Program-made: the position numbers and the translations under genes
Shown: positions 23,374 through 33,296 of the stretch, in pieces
Numbering within the stretch: position 1 is the first letter of the stretch
Layout of the letters: every line of letters begins with the position of its first letter
Notes under the pieces: generated by a model
Database searches by the model: none
What the model was told of the DNA's origin: nothing
Seen by the model: only the letters and a program-made list of their open reading frames with translations
From: Salipiger abyssi
GTDB taxonomy: Bacteria > Pseudomonadota > Alphaproteobacteria > Rhodobacterales > Rhodobacteraceae
NCBI RefSeq assembly: GCF_001975705.1
Contig: NZ_CP015093.1
Coordinates: forward strand, 2,108,001 to 2,172,000
Direction: 5' to 3'
Length of the DNA: 64,000 bases

Positions 23374-25104
23374 ATGCAACAAACATCCAACGAGGCGGGC
23401 CGCGATGAACTCCTGGCCGCTCGCAAGCAAAGCCGCGCCTATTACTGGTTTGTCGCGATCTTCAGTTTCTTTGTGAACCTTCTGATGCTGACCGGGCCGC
23501 TCTACATGCTCCAGGTCTACGACCGGGTGCTTGGCTCGCGTTCCGAGGCGACGCTGCTGGCACTTTCGGTACTGGTGGCCTTTCTTTACGGCATGATGGG
23601 CATTCTCGACTATGCCCGCGGCCGTGTCATGGCGCGTGTCGCGGCACGGTTTCAGGCCGCAATGGACGTGCGTGTTTTCGACGCGGTGATGCGGCGCTCT
23701 GCCGTCAAGCCCGACGAGCTGGCCGCCACCGGGCTGCGGGACCTCGAATCGGTGCAGCGGCTGATGTCTTCGCCGGTGCTGATGGCGATGTTCGATATTC
23801 CGTGGACTCCGCTCTTCATCGCCGGGATTTTCATTTTCCATCCCTGGCTCGGCTATCTCGCCCTGGCCGGTGGCGTGGTGCTGGTGATCATCACCGGTTT
23901 CAACCAGCTGTTCAGCCGCAAACCGACGCTGAAATCGAACCGCGCGCTGCTGCGTGCGGAGCACACCTCGGAGCAGATCCGCAACGAGGCCGAGATGGTG
24001 CAGTCGCTGGGCATGCGCGAAGAGGCGTTCCAGCGCTGGCACAAGGCGCGGTCCTCCTCGCTCAAGGGGCAGATCGGCACCACCGATATCGTCGGCACCT
24101 TTACCGTCGTGACCAAGACGTTCCGTCTGTTCCTGCAATCGGCGATGCTGGGGCTTGGCGCCTATCTGGTGCTTCAGGGCGAGCTGACGGCGGGCGCGAT
24201 GATCGCGGGCTCGATCCTCATGGGCCGGGCGCTGGCGCCGATCGAGCTGGCCATCGGCCAATGGCCGATGGTGACCCGTGCGCGCAAGGGCTGGGAAAGC
24301 CTGTCGCAGCTTCTCTCCGAAATCCCGCCCGAGGAGCAGCGGCTGCCGCTGCCCAAACCCCGGGCGCAGCTCGAGGTGACGCAGCTGACCGTTGTGCCGC
24401 CGGGCGAGCATCAGGCGGCGCTGCGGCTCGTGAGCTTTGGCCTCACCCCCGGGCAGGCGCTTGGGGTGATCGGGCCGTCCGGTGCCGGGAAATCGACGCT
24501 CGCCCGCGCCCTGACCGGGGTCTGGCGCCCGGCCGGTGGCAAGATCCGTCTCGACGGCGCCTCGATCGAGCAATACGGGCAGGCGCTGGGCAAGCATATC
24601 GGCTATCTGCCGCAGCGCGTCACACTGTTCGACGGCACCATCGCCGAGAACATCGCGCGGCTGTCGGAAACCCCCGATCCCGAGCTGATCGTCGAAGCGG
24701 CGAAAAAGGCCGCGGCGCATGACATGATCCTCAAGCTGCCCAATGGCTACGACACGCGGGTCTCGGCGACCGGCGGGCGGCTCTCGGGCGGACAGTTGCA
24801 GCGCATCGGCCTGGCGCGGGCGATGTATGGCGATCCGGTGATCCTCGTTCTGGACGAGCCGAACTCGAACCTCGACAATGAGGGGTCGGAGGCGGTGAAC
24901 CAGGCGATCCGCCGGATGAAGGAACAGGGCAAGGCCGTGATCATCATGGCGCACCGCCCCGCCGCGATCCGCGAATGCGATGTGCTTCTGATGCTCGAAC
25001 ACGGCGCCCGCGCCGCCTTTGGTCCGAAGGACGAGGTGCTGCGCAGCATGGTCAAGAACCACGAACAGCTCGCCCAGAACGCTGGGCCGGGAGGGGTACG
25101 ATGA
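23374..25104 (+). CDS. Type I secretion ABC transporter (PrtD/HasD type)
   Basis: The 576-residue protein has an N-terminal membrane domain with about six helices (FFVNLLMLTGPLYMLQVYDRVLGSRSEATLLALSVLVAFLYG is the typical start) and an ATPase domain from about 335. Walker A is GPSGAGKST, the signature LSGGQLQR and Walker B VILVLDEPNSNLD. It lacks a C39 peptidase domain. It exports unprocessed proteins, often RTX repeats, together with the adaptor encoded next. Neither the secreted substrate nor a TolC gene is adjacent. The stop overlaps the hlyD-type start in ATGA. Confidence 0.92.
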   Translation: MQQTSNEAGRDELLAARKQSRAYYWFVAIFSFFVNLLMLTGPLYMLQVYDRVLGSRSEATLLALSVLVAFLYGMMGILDYARGRVMARVAARFQAAMDVRVFDAVMRRSAVKPDELAATGLRDLESVQRLMSSPVLMAMFDIPWTPLFIAGIFIFHPWLGYLALAGGVVLVIITGFNQLFSRKPTLKSNRALLRAEHTSEQIRNEAEMVQSLGMREEAFQRWHKARSSSLKGQIGTTDIVGTFTVVTKTFRLFLQSAMLGLGAYLVLQGELTAGAMIAGSILMGRALAPIELAIGQWPMVTRARKGWESLSQLLSEIPPEEQRLPLPKPRAQLEVTQLTVVPPGEHQAALRLVSFGLTPGQALGVIGPSGAGKSTLARALTGVWRPAGGKIRLDGASIEQYGQALGKHIGYLPQRVTLFDGTIAENIARLSETPDPELIVEAAKKAAAHDMILKLPNGYDTRVSATGGRLSGGQLQRIGLARAMYGDPVILVLDEPNSNLDNEGSEAVNQAIRRMKEQGKAVIIMAHRPAAIRECDVLLMLEHGARAAFGPKDEVLRSMVKNHEQLAQNAGPGGVR

Positions 25105-26408
25105 GCGAGCAGGGCAAGGATTTTCCGCTGCGCAAACCGATGATGTTCGGCCTTCTGGCACTGGTCATTCTGGTCGGAGGTTTTGGCACCTGGGCGGCGA
25201 CCACCGAGATTTCCGGCGCGATCATCGCCGGCGGGCAGATCCAGGTCGATCAGAACCGACAGGTCGTGCAGCATGCAGATGGCGGCATCGTGTCCGAGAT
25301 CCTCGTCGATGAAGGCGACGTGGTCGAAAAGGGGCAGGTGCTGATCCGGCTCGATCCGACGCTCCTGCAATCGGAGCTCACGATCGTCGAGGGCCAGTAT
25401 TTCGAGCTTCTGGCGCGCCGGGCCCGTCTCACCGCCGAACGCGATGGCGACGAGGAGTTGGTGTTTTCCGAGGAGTTGCTGGAGCTGGCCGGTGAGAACG
25501 AGGAAATCGCCGAGCTTGTCGAAGGCCAGCGCAACTTGTTCTTCGCGCGCCGCGACTCCGTCGGGCGAGAGATCGAGCAGCTGAGCAAGCGCAGCGACCA
25601 GATCCGCAACCAGATCGACGGGGTCGAGGCGCAGACCTTGGCGCTCGAAGACCAGCTTGAGCTGATCGACAGAGAGCTGACCGACCAGCAATCGCTGCTC
25701 GACCGTGGCCTGGCGCAGGCCAGCCGCGTGCTGGCGCTCCAGCGCGAGCGGGCGCGGCTCGCCGGCTCGCGTGGCGAGCTTATCGCGCAGAAGGCGCAGG
25801 CCGAGGGTCAGATCACCGAGATCGAGATCGAGATCCTCAAGCTCGACACCACGCGCCGCGAAGAGGCGATCACCACGCTGCGCGACATGCAATTCCGCTC
25901 GCGCGAGCTGGCCGAGCAGCGTCAGGCGCTGAAGGAGCAGCTCAAGCGCATGGAGATCACCGCGCCGGTCTCGGGTGTGGTCTATGGCCTGACCGTGTTC
26001 GCGCCGCGTTCGGTGATCCGCGCCGCCGAGCCGGTGCTCTACCTCGTGCCGCAGGACCGTCCGCTGGTGATCGCGGTGCAGGTCGAGCCGATCCATATCG
26101 ACCAGACCCATGTCGGCCAGGAAGTGACGCTGCGCTTTGCCGCGCTCGATCAGCGCGTGACGCCCGAGCTCTTTGGCACGGTGACGCAGATTTCCGCGGA
26201 TGCCTTCACCGACGAGAACACCTCGGTCAGCTATTATCGGGCCGAGATCGTGCTCAACGAGGACGAGCTAGCGAAACTGCCCGAGAACACCACGCTGATC
26301 CCGGGCATGCCGGTCGAGGCCTTCCTGCGCACCGCCGACCGCACGCCGCTGGCCTATCTGGTGAAACCCTTCACCGATTACTTTTCCAAGGCGTTCCGCG
26401 AGAGCTGA
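25101..26408 (+). CDS. HlyD/PrtE-family membrane fusion protein of a type I secretion system
   Basis: The 435-residue protein has one membrane segment near the N terminus (MMFGLLALVILVGGFGTWAATTEI) and then a lipoyl-like half-domain (GGQIQVDQNRQVVQHADGGIVSEILVDEGDVVEKGQVLIRLD). Long coiled-coil helices rich in Glu/Arg/Gln follow to about residue 285, then the second lipoyl half (ITAPVSGVVYGL) and a beta-barrel. It bridges the inner-membrane ABC exporter to a TolC-like channel. The four-base overlap with the ABC gene shows a coupled pair. Confidence 0.92.
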   Translation: MSEQGKDFPLRKPMMFGLLALVILVGGFGTWAATTEISGAIIAGGQIQVDQNRQVVQHADGGIVSEILVDEGDVVEKGQVLIRLDPTLLQSELTIVEGQYFELLARRARLTAERDGDEELVFSEELLELAGENEEIAELVEGQRNLFFARRDSVGREIEQLSKRSDQIRNQIDGVEAQTLALEDQLELIDRELTDQQSLLDRGLAQASRVLALQRERARLAGSRGELIAQKAQAEGQITEIEIEILKLDTTRREEAITTLRDMQFRSRELAEQRQALKEQLKRMEITAPVSGVVYGLTVFAPRSVIRAAEPVLYLVPQDRPLVIAVQVEPIHIDQTHVGQEVTLRFAALDQRVTPELFGTVTQISADAFTDENTSVSYYRAEIVLNEDELAKLPENTTLIPGMPVEAFLRTADRTPLAYLVKPFTDYFSKAFRES

Positions 26409-26485
26409 ACGCCATCGGTCAGAGGGCTATTTCCATTGCGGCGCGGGGCGGCTAGCTTCGCGCCGGAAAAGCAATGGAGACGACC

Positions 26486-26947
26486 ATGTCCGATATCGAC
26501 GCCCGCCTGAGCGAACTGGGCCTGACCCTGCCCGACGCACCTGCCCCCGCCGCAAACTATGTGCCCTATGTGCAGAGCGGCAACATGCTCTACATCTCCG
26601 GCCAGATCAGCCAGGGACCGGACGGGCTGATCCTCGGCAAGCTCGGCGCCGATCTCGATGTCGACGCGGGCCAGAAAGCCGCCGCCGCCTGTGCGCTGAG
26701 CCTTCTGGCGCAGGCCAAGGCCGCCTGCGGTGGCGATCTGGGCAAGATCAAGCGGGTGGTGAAGCTGACCGGCTTCGTCAACTCGACACCCGATTTCACC
26801 GATCAGCCCAAGGTGATCAACGGCGCCTCCGACCTCTTCGTCGCGGTGCTGGGCGATGCCGGGCGCCATGCCCGCGCCGCGGTCTCGGCGGGTGCGCTGC
26901 CGCTCGGTGTCGCGGTCGAGATCGACGCGATCTTCGAGCTGGCCTGA
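26486..26947 (+). CDS. RidA (YjgF/YER057c/UK114) family protein
   Basis: The 153-residue protein matches the longer RidA-like subgroup (YjgH/Rid-type): NYVPYVQSGNMLYISGQIS at the start, GDLGKIKRVVKLTGFVNSTPDF in the middle and HARAAVSAGALPLGVAVEIDAIFEL at the end. Canonical RidA proteins deaminate reactive enamine/imine intermediates using an Arg in the RxxV-like end motif (here RAAVSAGALP). The ATG at 26486 follows GGAGAC; an ATG four codons upstream is possible. It is followed by a GDPD gene after 3 bases. Confidence 0.9.
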   Translation: MSDIDARLSELGLTLPDAPAPAANYVPYVQSGNMLYISGQISQGPDGLILGKLGADLDVDAGQKAAAACALSLLAQAKAACGGDLGKIKRVVKLTGFVNSTPDFTDQPKVINGASDLFVAVLGDAGRHARAAVSAGALPLGVAVEIDAIFELA

Positions 26948-26950
26948 GCC

Positions 26951-27706
26951 ATGCACGCGCTGCCTGCCGCCTTTCTCGACCGGCCCATCGCCCACCGCGC
27001 GCTGCACGATGTGGCCTCGGGCCGACCCGAGAACTCCGTCGAGGCGATCGGCGCGGCGGTGGCGGCGGGCTACGGCATCGAGATCGACCTTCAGCTCTCC
27101 TCCGATGGCGAGGCGATGGTCTTTCACGATTACGACCTGGCGCGCCTGACCGCCCAAAGCGGCCCGGTGCGCCAGCGCAGCGCGGCGGAGCTGGGCGCGA
27201 TCCCGCTGCGCCACGGTCAGGCCGGCATCCCGACACTGGCCGAGGTGCTGAAACTGGTGGCAGGCAAGGTGCCGCTGCTCATCGAGTTCAAGGATCAGGA
27301 CGGCGCCATGGGCCCGGATGTGGGTGCGCTGGAACGCGCCGCTGTGGCGGCGCTCAGCGGCTATGACGGGCCGGTGGCGCTGATGTCCTTCAACCCGCAT
27401 ACGGTGGCGGCGCTGGCCCGGCTGGCGTCCGATCTGCCGCGCGGCCTCACCACCTGCGCCTTCACGGCGGAGGATTACCCGACGCTGCCGCCCGCCACCC
27501 GCGAACGGCTGCGCGGCATTCCGGATTTCGAGCGTACGGGGGCGAGCTTTATCAGCCATCACTGGCGCGATCTCGACAATCCGCGCGTCACCGCGCTGCG
27601 CGCTGCCGGCACGCCGGTGCTGTGCTGGACGATCCGCACGCCCGCCGAAGAGGCGCAGGCGCGAAAGGTCGCGCAGAACATCACATTCGAGGGCTACGCC
27701 GCTTGA
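26951..27706 (+). CDS. Glycerophosphodiester phosphodiesterase family protein
   Basis: The 251-residue protein has the GDPD motifs in order: the first catalytic HRALHD, the metal ligand region RPENSVEAI, EIDLQLSSDG, and HDYDLARLT with the second catalytic His. LLIEFKDQDG supplies a later acidic residue, and VLCWTIRTPAEEAQA is the usual C-terminal strand. Such enzymes hydrolyse glycerophosphodiesters to glycerol-3-phosphate and alcohols; no signal peptide is seen, so this one is cytoplasmic. It is likely cotranscribed with the RidA and FemAB-like genes. Confidence 0.9.
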   Translation: MHALPAAFLDRPIAHRALHDVASGRPENSVEAIGAAVAAGYGIEIDLQLSSDGEAMVFHDYDLARLTAQSGPVRQRSAAELGAIPLRHGQAGIPTLAEVLKLVAGKVPLLIEFKDQDGAMGPDVGALERAAVAALSGYDGPVALMSFNPHTVAALARLASDLPRGLTTCAFTAEDYPTLPPATRERLRGIPDFERTGASFISHHWRDLDNPRVTALRAAGTPVLCWTIRTPAEEAQARKVAQNITFEGYAA

Positions 27707-27755
27707 TCCCCGGCGCATGCAGGCCAGATTAGAGGCAGGCAGGGAACACCCACGC

Positions 27756-28955
27756 ATGACAGATCAAAGCTCCGGCGCCACCATCGCCGTCAATGTCCTG
27801 ACGTCGCTCGACCAGATCGCGCAAAGCGACTGGGACGCCTGCGCCTGTCCCGAGGTCGTGGATGGCGGGCGTCCGCAGGATCCCTTCACGACCTGGCGCT
27901 TTCTGCACGCGCTGGAGGCATCGGGCTCGGTCGGCCCGGGCACCGGCTGGGAGCCGCGCTACCTGACCGCCGAGGCCGATGGCGAGATCATCGCCGTGGC
28001 GCCGCTCTATGCCAAGGGCCACAGCCAGGGCGAGTACATCTTCGATCATTCCTGGGCGCATGCCTATGAGAACGCAGGCGGCGACTATTACCCCAAGCTC
28101 CAGATCGCCGTGCCCTTCACCCCCGCCACCGGCAGGCGCTTTCTGAGCAAGCCGGGGCAGGACGTGGCCGGCATGTCGGCGCTGGTGCAGGGGGCGGCGC
28201 AGTTTGCCGCGCAGAACGGGCTCAGCTCGCTGCATGTCACCTTCTGCACCGAAGCCGAGGCCATTGCCGGCGAGCGCATGGGGCTTTTGCGGCGGGTGAC
28301 GCAGCAGTTTCACTGGGAAAACCACGATTACGCGGATTTCGACGCCTTCCTCGCCAGCCTCAGCTCGCGCAAGCGCAAGAACATCCGCAAGGAACGCCGT
28401 ACCGCCCACGACTTTGGCGGCACCATCCGCATGCTGACCGGCGACGAGATCAGGCCCGAGCACTGGGATGCGTTCTGGCATTTCTATCAGGATACCGGCG
28501 CGCGCAAATGGGGCTCGCCCTATCTGACGCGGGCGTTTTTCGAGATCGCCCATGACACGCTGCGCGACGATATCGCGCTGGTCATGGCCGAGCGCGACGG
28601 GCATTACGTGGCCGGGGCGCTGAATTTCATCGGGCGCCAGGCGCTTTATGGCCGTTACTGGGGCTGCGTCGAGGATCATCCCTGCCTGCATTTCGAAGCC
28701 TGCTATTATCAGGCCATCGACTTCGCGATCCGCCACGGGCTGGCGCGGGTCGAGGCCGGGGCGCAGGGCGAGCACAAGCTGGCGCGCGGATACCTGCCGG
28801 TCGAGACCCACAGCCTGCACTGGCTGGCCGATCAGGGTTTTGCCAAGGCGGTGGCGCGCTATCTTGAGGAAGAGCGGCAGGCGGTGGGCGAAGATATCGA
28901 GATCCTCACCGCCTACGGGCCCTTCCGCAAAGACCAGATAGAGGAACAGGAATGA
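27756..28955 (+). CDS. FemAB-like/COG3146 acyltransferase (GNAT superfamily)
   Basis: The 399-residue protein matches the 'peptidogalycan biosysnthesis/recognition' (DUF482) family: [80 protein letters not shown] and [26 protein letters not shown]. The fold is expected to be two GNAT-like halves as in FemX proteins. The reaction in Gram-negatives is not established. Its stop overlaps the pterin dehydratase start in ATGA. Confidence 0.88.
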   Translation: MTDQSSGATIAVNVLTSLDQIAQSDWDACACPEVVDGGRPQDPFTTWRFLHALEASGSVGPGTGWEPRYLTAEADGEIIAVAPLYAKGHSQGEYIFDHSWAHAYENAGGDYYPKLQIAVPFTPATGRRFLSKPGQDVAGMSALVQGAAQFAAQNGLSSLHVTFCTEAEAIAGERMGLLRRVTQQFHWENHDYADFDAFLASLSSRKRKNIRKERRTAHDFGGTIRMLTGDEIRPEHWDAFWHFYQDTGARKWGSPYLTRAFFEIAHDTLRDDIALVMAERDGHYVAGALNFIGRQALYGRYWGCVEDHPCLHFEACYYQAIDFAIRHGLARVEAGAQGEHKLARGYLPVETHSLHWLADQGFAKAVARYLEEERQAVGEDIEILTAYGPFRKDQIEEQE

Positions 28956-29242
28956 CCGAAAAACTCTCGGATACCGCACGCGAGACGATCCTCGCGCCGC
29001 TGCTGGAGAACGGCTGGGAGATGCTCGAAGACCGCGACGCGATTCACAAGCGCTATGTCTTCGAGGATTTCACCGAAGCGTTTTCCTGGATGACCCGCGC
29101 CGCGATGTGGGCGGAGAAGTGGAACCACCACCCGGAATGGACGAATGTCTACAAGACCGTGGATGTGGTGCTTTCGACCCATGATGTGGATGGGCTGTCG
29201 TCGCTCGACGCCAAGCTGGCGCGCAAGTTCGATTCGCTCTGA
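28952..29242 (+). CDS. phhB: Pterin-4a-carbinolamine dehydratase
   Basis: The 96-residue enzyme recycles the pterin cofactor of aromatic amino acid hydroxylases by dehydrating 4a-carbinolamine. The active-site motif [24 protein letters not shown] carries the adjacent histidines and the downstream His. Length matches PCD/DCoH proteins. The start overlaps the previous stop in ATGA. No phenylalanine hydroxylase gene is near, so a moonlighting or molybdopterin-associated role cannot be excluded. Confidence 0.93.
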   Translation: MTEKLSDTARETILAPLLENGWEMLEDRDAIHKRYVFEDFTEAFSWMTRAAMWAEKWNHHPEWTNVYKTVDVVLSTHDVDGLSSLDAKLARKFDSL

Positions 29243-29274
29243 GGCAGGCAGGCGCGCTGCGGCCCCGCTTCCGC

Positions 29275-31773
29275 CTATGCCGGCAGGATCGTATCGGGGT
29301 CGATGCCGCGTTTCTCGGCGCTGGCGCGGACGGCGGCGCGCAGACGGTTGCTGCGCTTGAGCAGGCGCCGGAACCGCGTCTCGTCGAGAATAAGCAGCGT
29401 GCTGGGCGCCATGGCGCGGGCCTCCACCCGGCGCGGCTTGCGGGTCAGGATCGCCATCTGGCCGAACATCTCGCCGCGCCCCAGCCGCCAGACCTGACCG
29501 GCATTCTCCAGCTCCACCGCGCCGGTGGCGATGAAGCAGACGCTGCGCGGAGGGCTGTCCTTGGCCATCACCACCTCGCCGGCATTGGCGTAGCGCGTCG
29601 AGAGCGACCGGGCGAGCCGCCGGATCGCGGCCTCGTCGAGCCCGGCGAAGAGCGGAAACTGCCGCACCAGTTCCGCGCGTTGCAGCGCCAGGTCGAGCTT
29701 TGGACGTTCCTCGGCGGCGGCGCGGCGCGCGGCGATGTCCTGCACGAGCGCGGTGTGCAGCTCGTCGCCGATCAGCCCGTCCTCGCGCATGGAGGCGTAT
29801 TCGCGCTCTTCCAGCCGCAGCGCGGTGCGGCGGATGAAGCGGCGCTCCAGCTCTTCGGCATAGCCGGGATATTGCAGCCGCAGCCCGTCCAGCGCCCGGG
29901 ACAGCGCCTTCATGCGCTGGGTCAGCAATTCGGTCAGCAGTTCAGAGACCCGGCGGCCGTGGATACGGCGGATGCGGCCATGGATGAACCCGTCGAGATC
30001 GCGCAGGATCAGCCGCTGCGACAAAAGCTGTTCGAAACGGTCGGCGGTGAGCCGGGTCAGCGGGCCGGACAGGCCGAAGCGATTGTGCAGCCCGGCGGCG
30101 AGCCGGAAGCCGCGCCCATAGGCGACGGTGCGCCGCGCGGCGCGGCGATAGCCGGTGCGCCCGGAGGAATGCGTCGCCTCGATCAGCCGGTCGGCATCCG
30201 AGAGCAACTGTTCGGCCAGCCGGGACGAGACCGAATGGTCGCGCACCCGGGCGATGATCGTGTCGCGCTCGGCGCCCGCCAGCGCGATCAGCCCGAGGGT
30301 GATGCGGTCGCGCTCGAGGATCTCGGTGGTCTCTTCGGCCTCCTGCACCGCGAGGTTCAGCCGGTCGCCAAAGCGTTTGGCCTCGCCGCGCACGATGTCG
30401 CGGTTGAGCTCGTAATTCGCGGTGGTACGGGCGACATCCTCGCGCACGGTTTGCAGCGCCACCGCCACCACCTGCCGCGACAGCGCCTGGTCGATGGGCG
30501 AGAGCTGGTCGAGCCCCAGCTTGCGGATCACCCAGCGCAGCGTCGTGCCCTGCACGATCAGCGTGAAGAGGGTGAAGCCGGTGGCGAGGATGCCCACCAG
30601 CCGCTTGACCTCCAGCGGCACGCGGAAGCTCTCGGTCACCGCCAGCGCCAGCGCCAGGGTGACGGCGCCGCGCAGCCCGCCCCAGAGGATCGCCGCGCGA
30701 TACGGGCGCTCGACCGTGGGCGACAGGCGCAGCGCGGTCAGCAGCGGCAGCACGCCGAAGAGGATCGCCGCCCGCGCCACGATGGCGGCCAGCACCACCA
30801 CGCCGATCAGCACCGCATCGCTCAGCCGGAACTCTTCGAGCAGCCGGGGGATCAGCAGGGCGGCGAGGATAAAGATCAGCGCCCCGGCCCAATGCGCCAG
30901 CAGGTCCCAGATCTCGCGCAGGTTGGTCCAGGCCTGCGGCGGCAGGCGCCCGGGCCCGACGAGGTTCAGCGTCAGCCCGGCGGCCACCACCGCGATCACC
31001 CCGGAGGCGCCGACGCTCTGCTCGGCGACGATATAGGCGAGGTAGGGCAGTGCGACCGAGATCGAATGCTGCGCCAGTTCGTAGCGCGGGATCAGCCCCA
31101 TCACCCGGATCGCGGCGCGCGCGATGAGCCAGCCGGTGAGCGCGCCGCCGAGGATCAGCAGCGGAAAGCGGGTGAGCGCGTCTTGCAAGGTCGGGTCCGG
31201 CAGGCCCAGCATGACAAAGCCCATGAAGAAGCCGAACAGCGCAATGGCGGCGGCGTCGTTCAGCAGGCTCTCGCCCTCGATGATTCGCGCCAGCCGTCGT
31301 GGCGCCGAGAGCGAGCGGAAGATCGAGATCACCGCCGAGGGGTCGGTGGTCGAGACGATGGCACCGACCAGAAGGCAGGCCACCAGCGGCAGGCTCGATG
31401 TCCAGGAGAGCGCAAAGCCCACGCTCAGCGTGGCCACCACCACCGCGACCACCGCCAGCACCAGGATCGGCACCCAGTCGTCGAGCATGCGGCGGATCTC
31501 CATGCCCAGCGTCGCCTGAAAGAGCAGCGTCGGCAGGAAGACGTAGAGGAACACGTTGGAGCGGATCGGCAGGCCGAGGATGGCCTCGGCCACCGGGTTC
31601 AGCGCATCGGTGAGGGTGGTGCGCAGGAAGAAGATCGCGGCGCCGCCGATCAGCATGCCCAGCACCGCGAGGATCACGCTGTAAGGCAGCCGCAGCCGTG
31701 CCGCGAGCGGCTCGGCCAGGCCGATCACGAGGAACAGCGAGGCGATGATGGTGGTGATCAGAACGATGTCCAT
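29275..31773 (-). CDS. Na+/H+ antiporter (CPA1/NhaP type) with C-terminal cyclic-nucleotide-binding domain
   Basis: The 832-residue protein has a 12-13-helix CPA1 domain (residues 1 to about 410) with ALVGAIVSTTDPSAVISIF and EGESLLNDAAAIALFGFF, the ND-type ion site, and WGGLRGAVTLALALAV. A long charged, helical cytoplasmic region follows (about 420-690), then a cNMP-binding-like beta roll (VRQFPLFAGLDEAAIRRLARSL, ANAGEVVMAKDSPPRSVCFIATGAVELE, LGRGEMFGQMAILTRKPRR). The layout resembles sperm-type NHE and plant SOS1 exchangers and suggests ligand-controlled sodium/proton exchange in the inner membrane. The effector is unknown. It is convergent with phhB. Confidence 0.9.
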   Translation of the reverse strand: MDIVLITTIIASLFLVIGLAEPLAARLRLPYSVILAVLGMLIGGAAIFFLRTTLTDALNPVAEAILGLPIRSNVFLYVFLPTLLFQATLGMEIRRMLDDWVPILVLAVVAVVVATLSVGFALSWTSSLPLVACLLVGAIVSTTDPSAVISIFRSLSAPRRLARIIEGESLLNDAAAIALFGFFMGFVMLGLPDPTLQDALTRFPLLILGGALTGWLIARAAIRVMGLIPRYELAQHSISVALPYLAYIVAEQSVGASGVIAVVAAGLTLNLVGPGRLPPQAWTNLREIWDLLAHWAGALIFILAALLIPRLLEEFRLSDAVLIGVVVLAAIVARAAILFGVLPLLTALRLSPTVERPYRAAILWGGLRGAVTLALALAVTESFRVPLEVKRLVGILATGFTLFTLIVQGTTLRWVIRKLGLDQLSPIDQALSRQVVAVALQTVREDVARTTANYELNRDIVRGEAKRFGDRLNLAVQEAEETTEILERDRITLGLIALAGAERDTIIARVRDHSVSSRLAEQLLSDADRLIEATHSSGRTGYRRAARRTVAYGRGFRLAAGLHNRFGLSGPLTRLTADRFEQLLSQRLILRDLDGFIHGRIRRIHGRRVSELLTELLTQRMKALSRALDGLRLQYPGYAEELERRFIRRTALRLEEREYASMREDGLIGDELHTALVQDIAARRAAAEERPKLDLALQRAELVRQFPLFAGLDEAAIRRLARSLSTRYANAGEVVMAKDSPPRSVCFIATGAVELENAGQVWRLGRGEMFGQMAILTRKPRRVEARAMAPSTLLILDETRFRRLLKRSNRLRAAVRASAEKRGIDPDTILPA

Positions 31774-31852
31774 GACCGCGCAAATAGAGGCAAAACAGGC
31801 TTTTGCAAAAGAGGGGTTTTTGCGGCGCGGGCGGGACAGTGGCGGGAAAGCG

Positions 31853-31878
31853 CCCGGCGGCGGGGGCACCGCCGGGCA
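31853..31878 (-). terminator. Hairpin after the COG0523 GTPase gene
   Basis: GCCCGGCGG (31853-31861) pairs with CCGCCGGGC (31870-31878) around 8 bases, just past the end of the minus-strand gene. On that strand it is followed by GCTTTCCC, a weak U-tract. Confidence 0.5.
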
Positions 31879-31886
31879 GGATGGCG

Positions 31887-33107
31887 TCAGGCGGCTTCTG
31901 CCGCGCGACGCCATGCGGGGAAGGGATCGGGCAGGGTGGCCCAGCTCTCGGGCACGAACCCGCTGCCCTCCGGCACCAGCGCCGCATCCAGCGCGGCGGT
32001 GATCGCCGTGCGGTCAAAGCCTGCGCCGATGAACACCAGTTCCTGCCGGCGGTCGCCGAAGGGCTCCTGCCAGTGCTGTTCCAGATACGCCACGGCCTGC
32101 GGATGCTGCGGGCGGCGCGACTCGGGCACGGTGGCCCACCATTGCCCCAGCGGGCGGATGCTCGACAGCGCGCCGGCGAGCGAGAACTCCGCCAGCCAGT
32201 CGGGCCGCGTGGCGACCCAGAAATGCCCCTTGGCACGGATCACGCCGGGCAGCGGGCCGTTCAGCACCTTGTGGATCTTCTCCGGCTCGAAGGGCCGCCG
32301 CGCCCGGTAGACGAAGGACGAGACGCCGTATTCCTCGGTTTCCGGTATGTGATCGGCAAAACCGTAAAGCTCCTTGGCCCAGAGCGGGTGCTCATGCGCG
32401 GTTTCGAAATCGAACAGTCCGGTGTCGAAGATCCGCTCCTGCGGCACGCGGCCGAAATCGGTCTCGATAATCTGCGCGTCGGGGTTGAGCGCGGTCACGA
32501 TCAGCCGCGCCGCGTCCAGCCGGTCGGGCCCGGCATCGGCGATCTTGTTGAGCACCACCACATCTGCGAATTCGATCTGGTCGACCAGCAGATCGACCAG
32601 CGTGCGGTCGTCGGCCTCGCCCAGGCTTTCGCCCCGGTCCGAGAGGAAATCGTGGCTGGAATAGTTCTCCAGCAGGTTCACCGTGTCGACCACGGTCACC
32701 ATCGTGTCGAGCCGCGCCACATCCGAGAGGCTGCGGCCCCATTCGTCGCGGAACTCGAAGGTGGCGGCCACCGGCAGCGGCTCGGAGATACCGGTGGATT
32801 CGATCAGCAGGTAGTCGAAACGCTTTTCCGCGGCGAGGCGCCGGACCTCGGTCAGCAGATCGTCGCGCAGGGTGCAGCAGATGCAGCCATTGGACATCTC
32901 GACCAGCTTTTCCTCGGTCTGGCTGAGATCGGCGCCGCCCTCGCGCACGAGATCGGCGTCGATATTCACCTCGGACATGTCGTTGACGATGACCGCCACC
33001 CGGCGGCCCTCGCGGTTGTTCAGCACCTCGTTCAGCAACGTGGTCTTTCCGGCGCCGAGGAATCCGGACAGCACGGTGACCGGCAGGCGGGGGTCTTTTT
33101 CGGGCAT
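31887..33107 (-). CDS. COG0523 (CobW/ZigA-type) zinc-responsive GTPase
   Basis: The 406-residue metallochaperone GTPase has Walker [11 protein letters not shown], the metal motif [12 protein letters not shown] (C-x-C-C), [21 protein letters not shown] and a C-terminal domain ending [36 protein letters not shown]. Members under Zur control (ZigA, YeiR and others) deliver zinc to client enzymes when zinc is scarce. The start at 33107 follows a perfect GGAGGTGAC. The Zur-like palindrome just upstream supports the zinc-responsive subgroup over cobalamin or nitrile hydratase chaperones. Confidence 0.9.
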   Translation of the reverse strand: MPEKDPRLPVTVLSGFLGAGKTTLLNEVLNNREGRRVAVIVNDMSEVNIDADLVREGGADLSQTEEKLVEMSNGCICCTLRDDLLTEVRRLAAEKRFDYLLIESTGISEPLPVAATFEFRDEWGRSLSDVARLDTMVTVVDTVNLLENYSSHDFLSDRGESLGEADDRTLVDLLVDQIEFADVVVLNKIADAGPDRLDAARLIVTALNPDAQIIETDFGRVPQERIFDTGLFDFETAHEHPLWAKELYGFADHIPETEEYGVSSFVYRARRPFEPEKIHKVLNGPLPGVIRAKGHFWVATRPDWLAEFSLAGALSSIRPLGQWWATVPESRRPQHPQAVAYLEQHWQEPFGDRRQELVFIGAGFDRTAITAALDAALVPEGSGFVPESWATLPDPFPAWRRAAEAA

Positions 33108-33122
33108 GTCACCTCCAATATG

Positions 33123-33140
33123 CAATGTTATAACGTATCA
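33123..33140 (-). promoter_or_regulatory. Candidate Zur operator
   Basis: CAATGTTATAACGTATCA is centred on the palindrome GTTATAAC, as in alphaproteobacterial Zur boxes. It lies 16 bases before the start codon of the COG0523 GTPase gene, so repression by zinc-loaded Zur is likely. Confidence 0.65.
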
Positions 33141-33296
33141 ATACTGCGGAAGGTCCGGGCTCGGCAAGCCCGAATGTCGGGCTGGGCGGCGAGGGACGCA
33201 GAAACCTGCCGCGCTGACCGAGGCGTGATCCGCCGCCGCATTGCGCGGGCAGGCCGGGCAAGATAGGCTTTGCCGATGATAACAGGAGGCTACGGC

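Noticed and set aside
29680-32310. A very long plus-strand frame opposite the Na+/H+ antiporter gene, and similar long antisense frames elsewhere
   Set aside because: These are mirror frames of real genes in GC-rich DNA, with Arg/Gln/His-rich composition and no domain.
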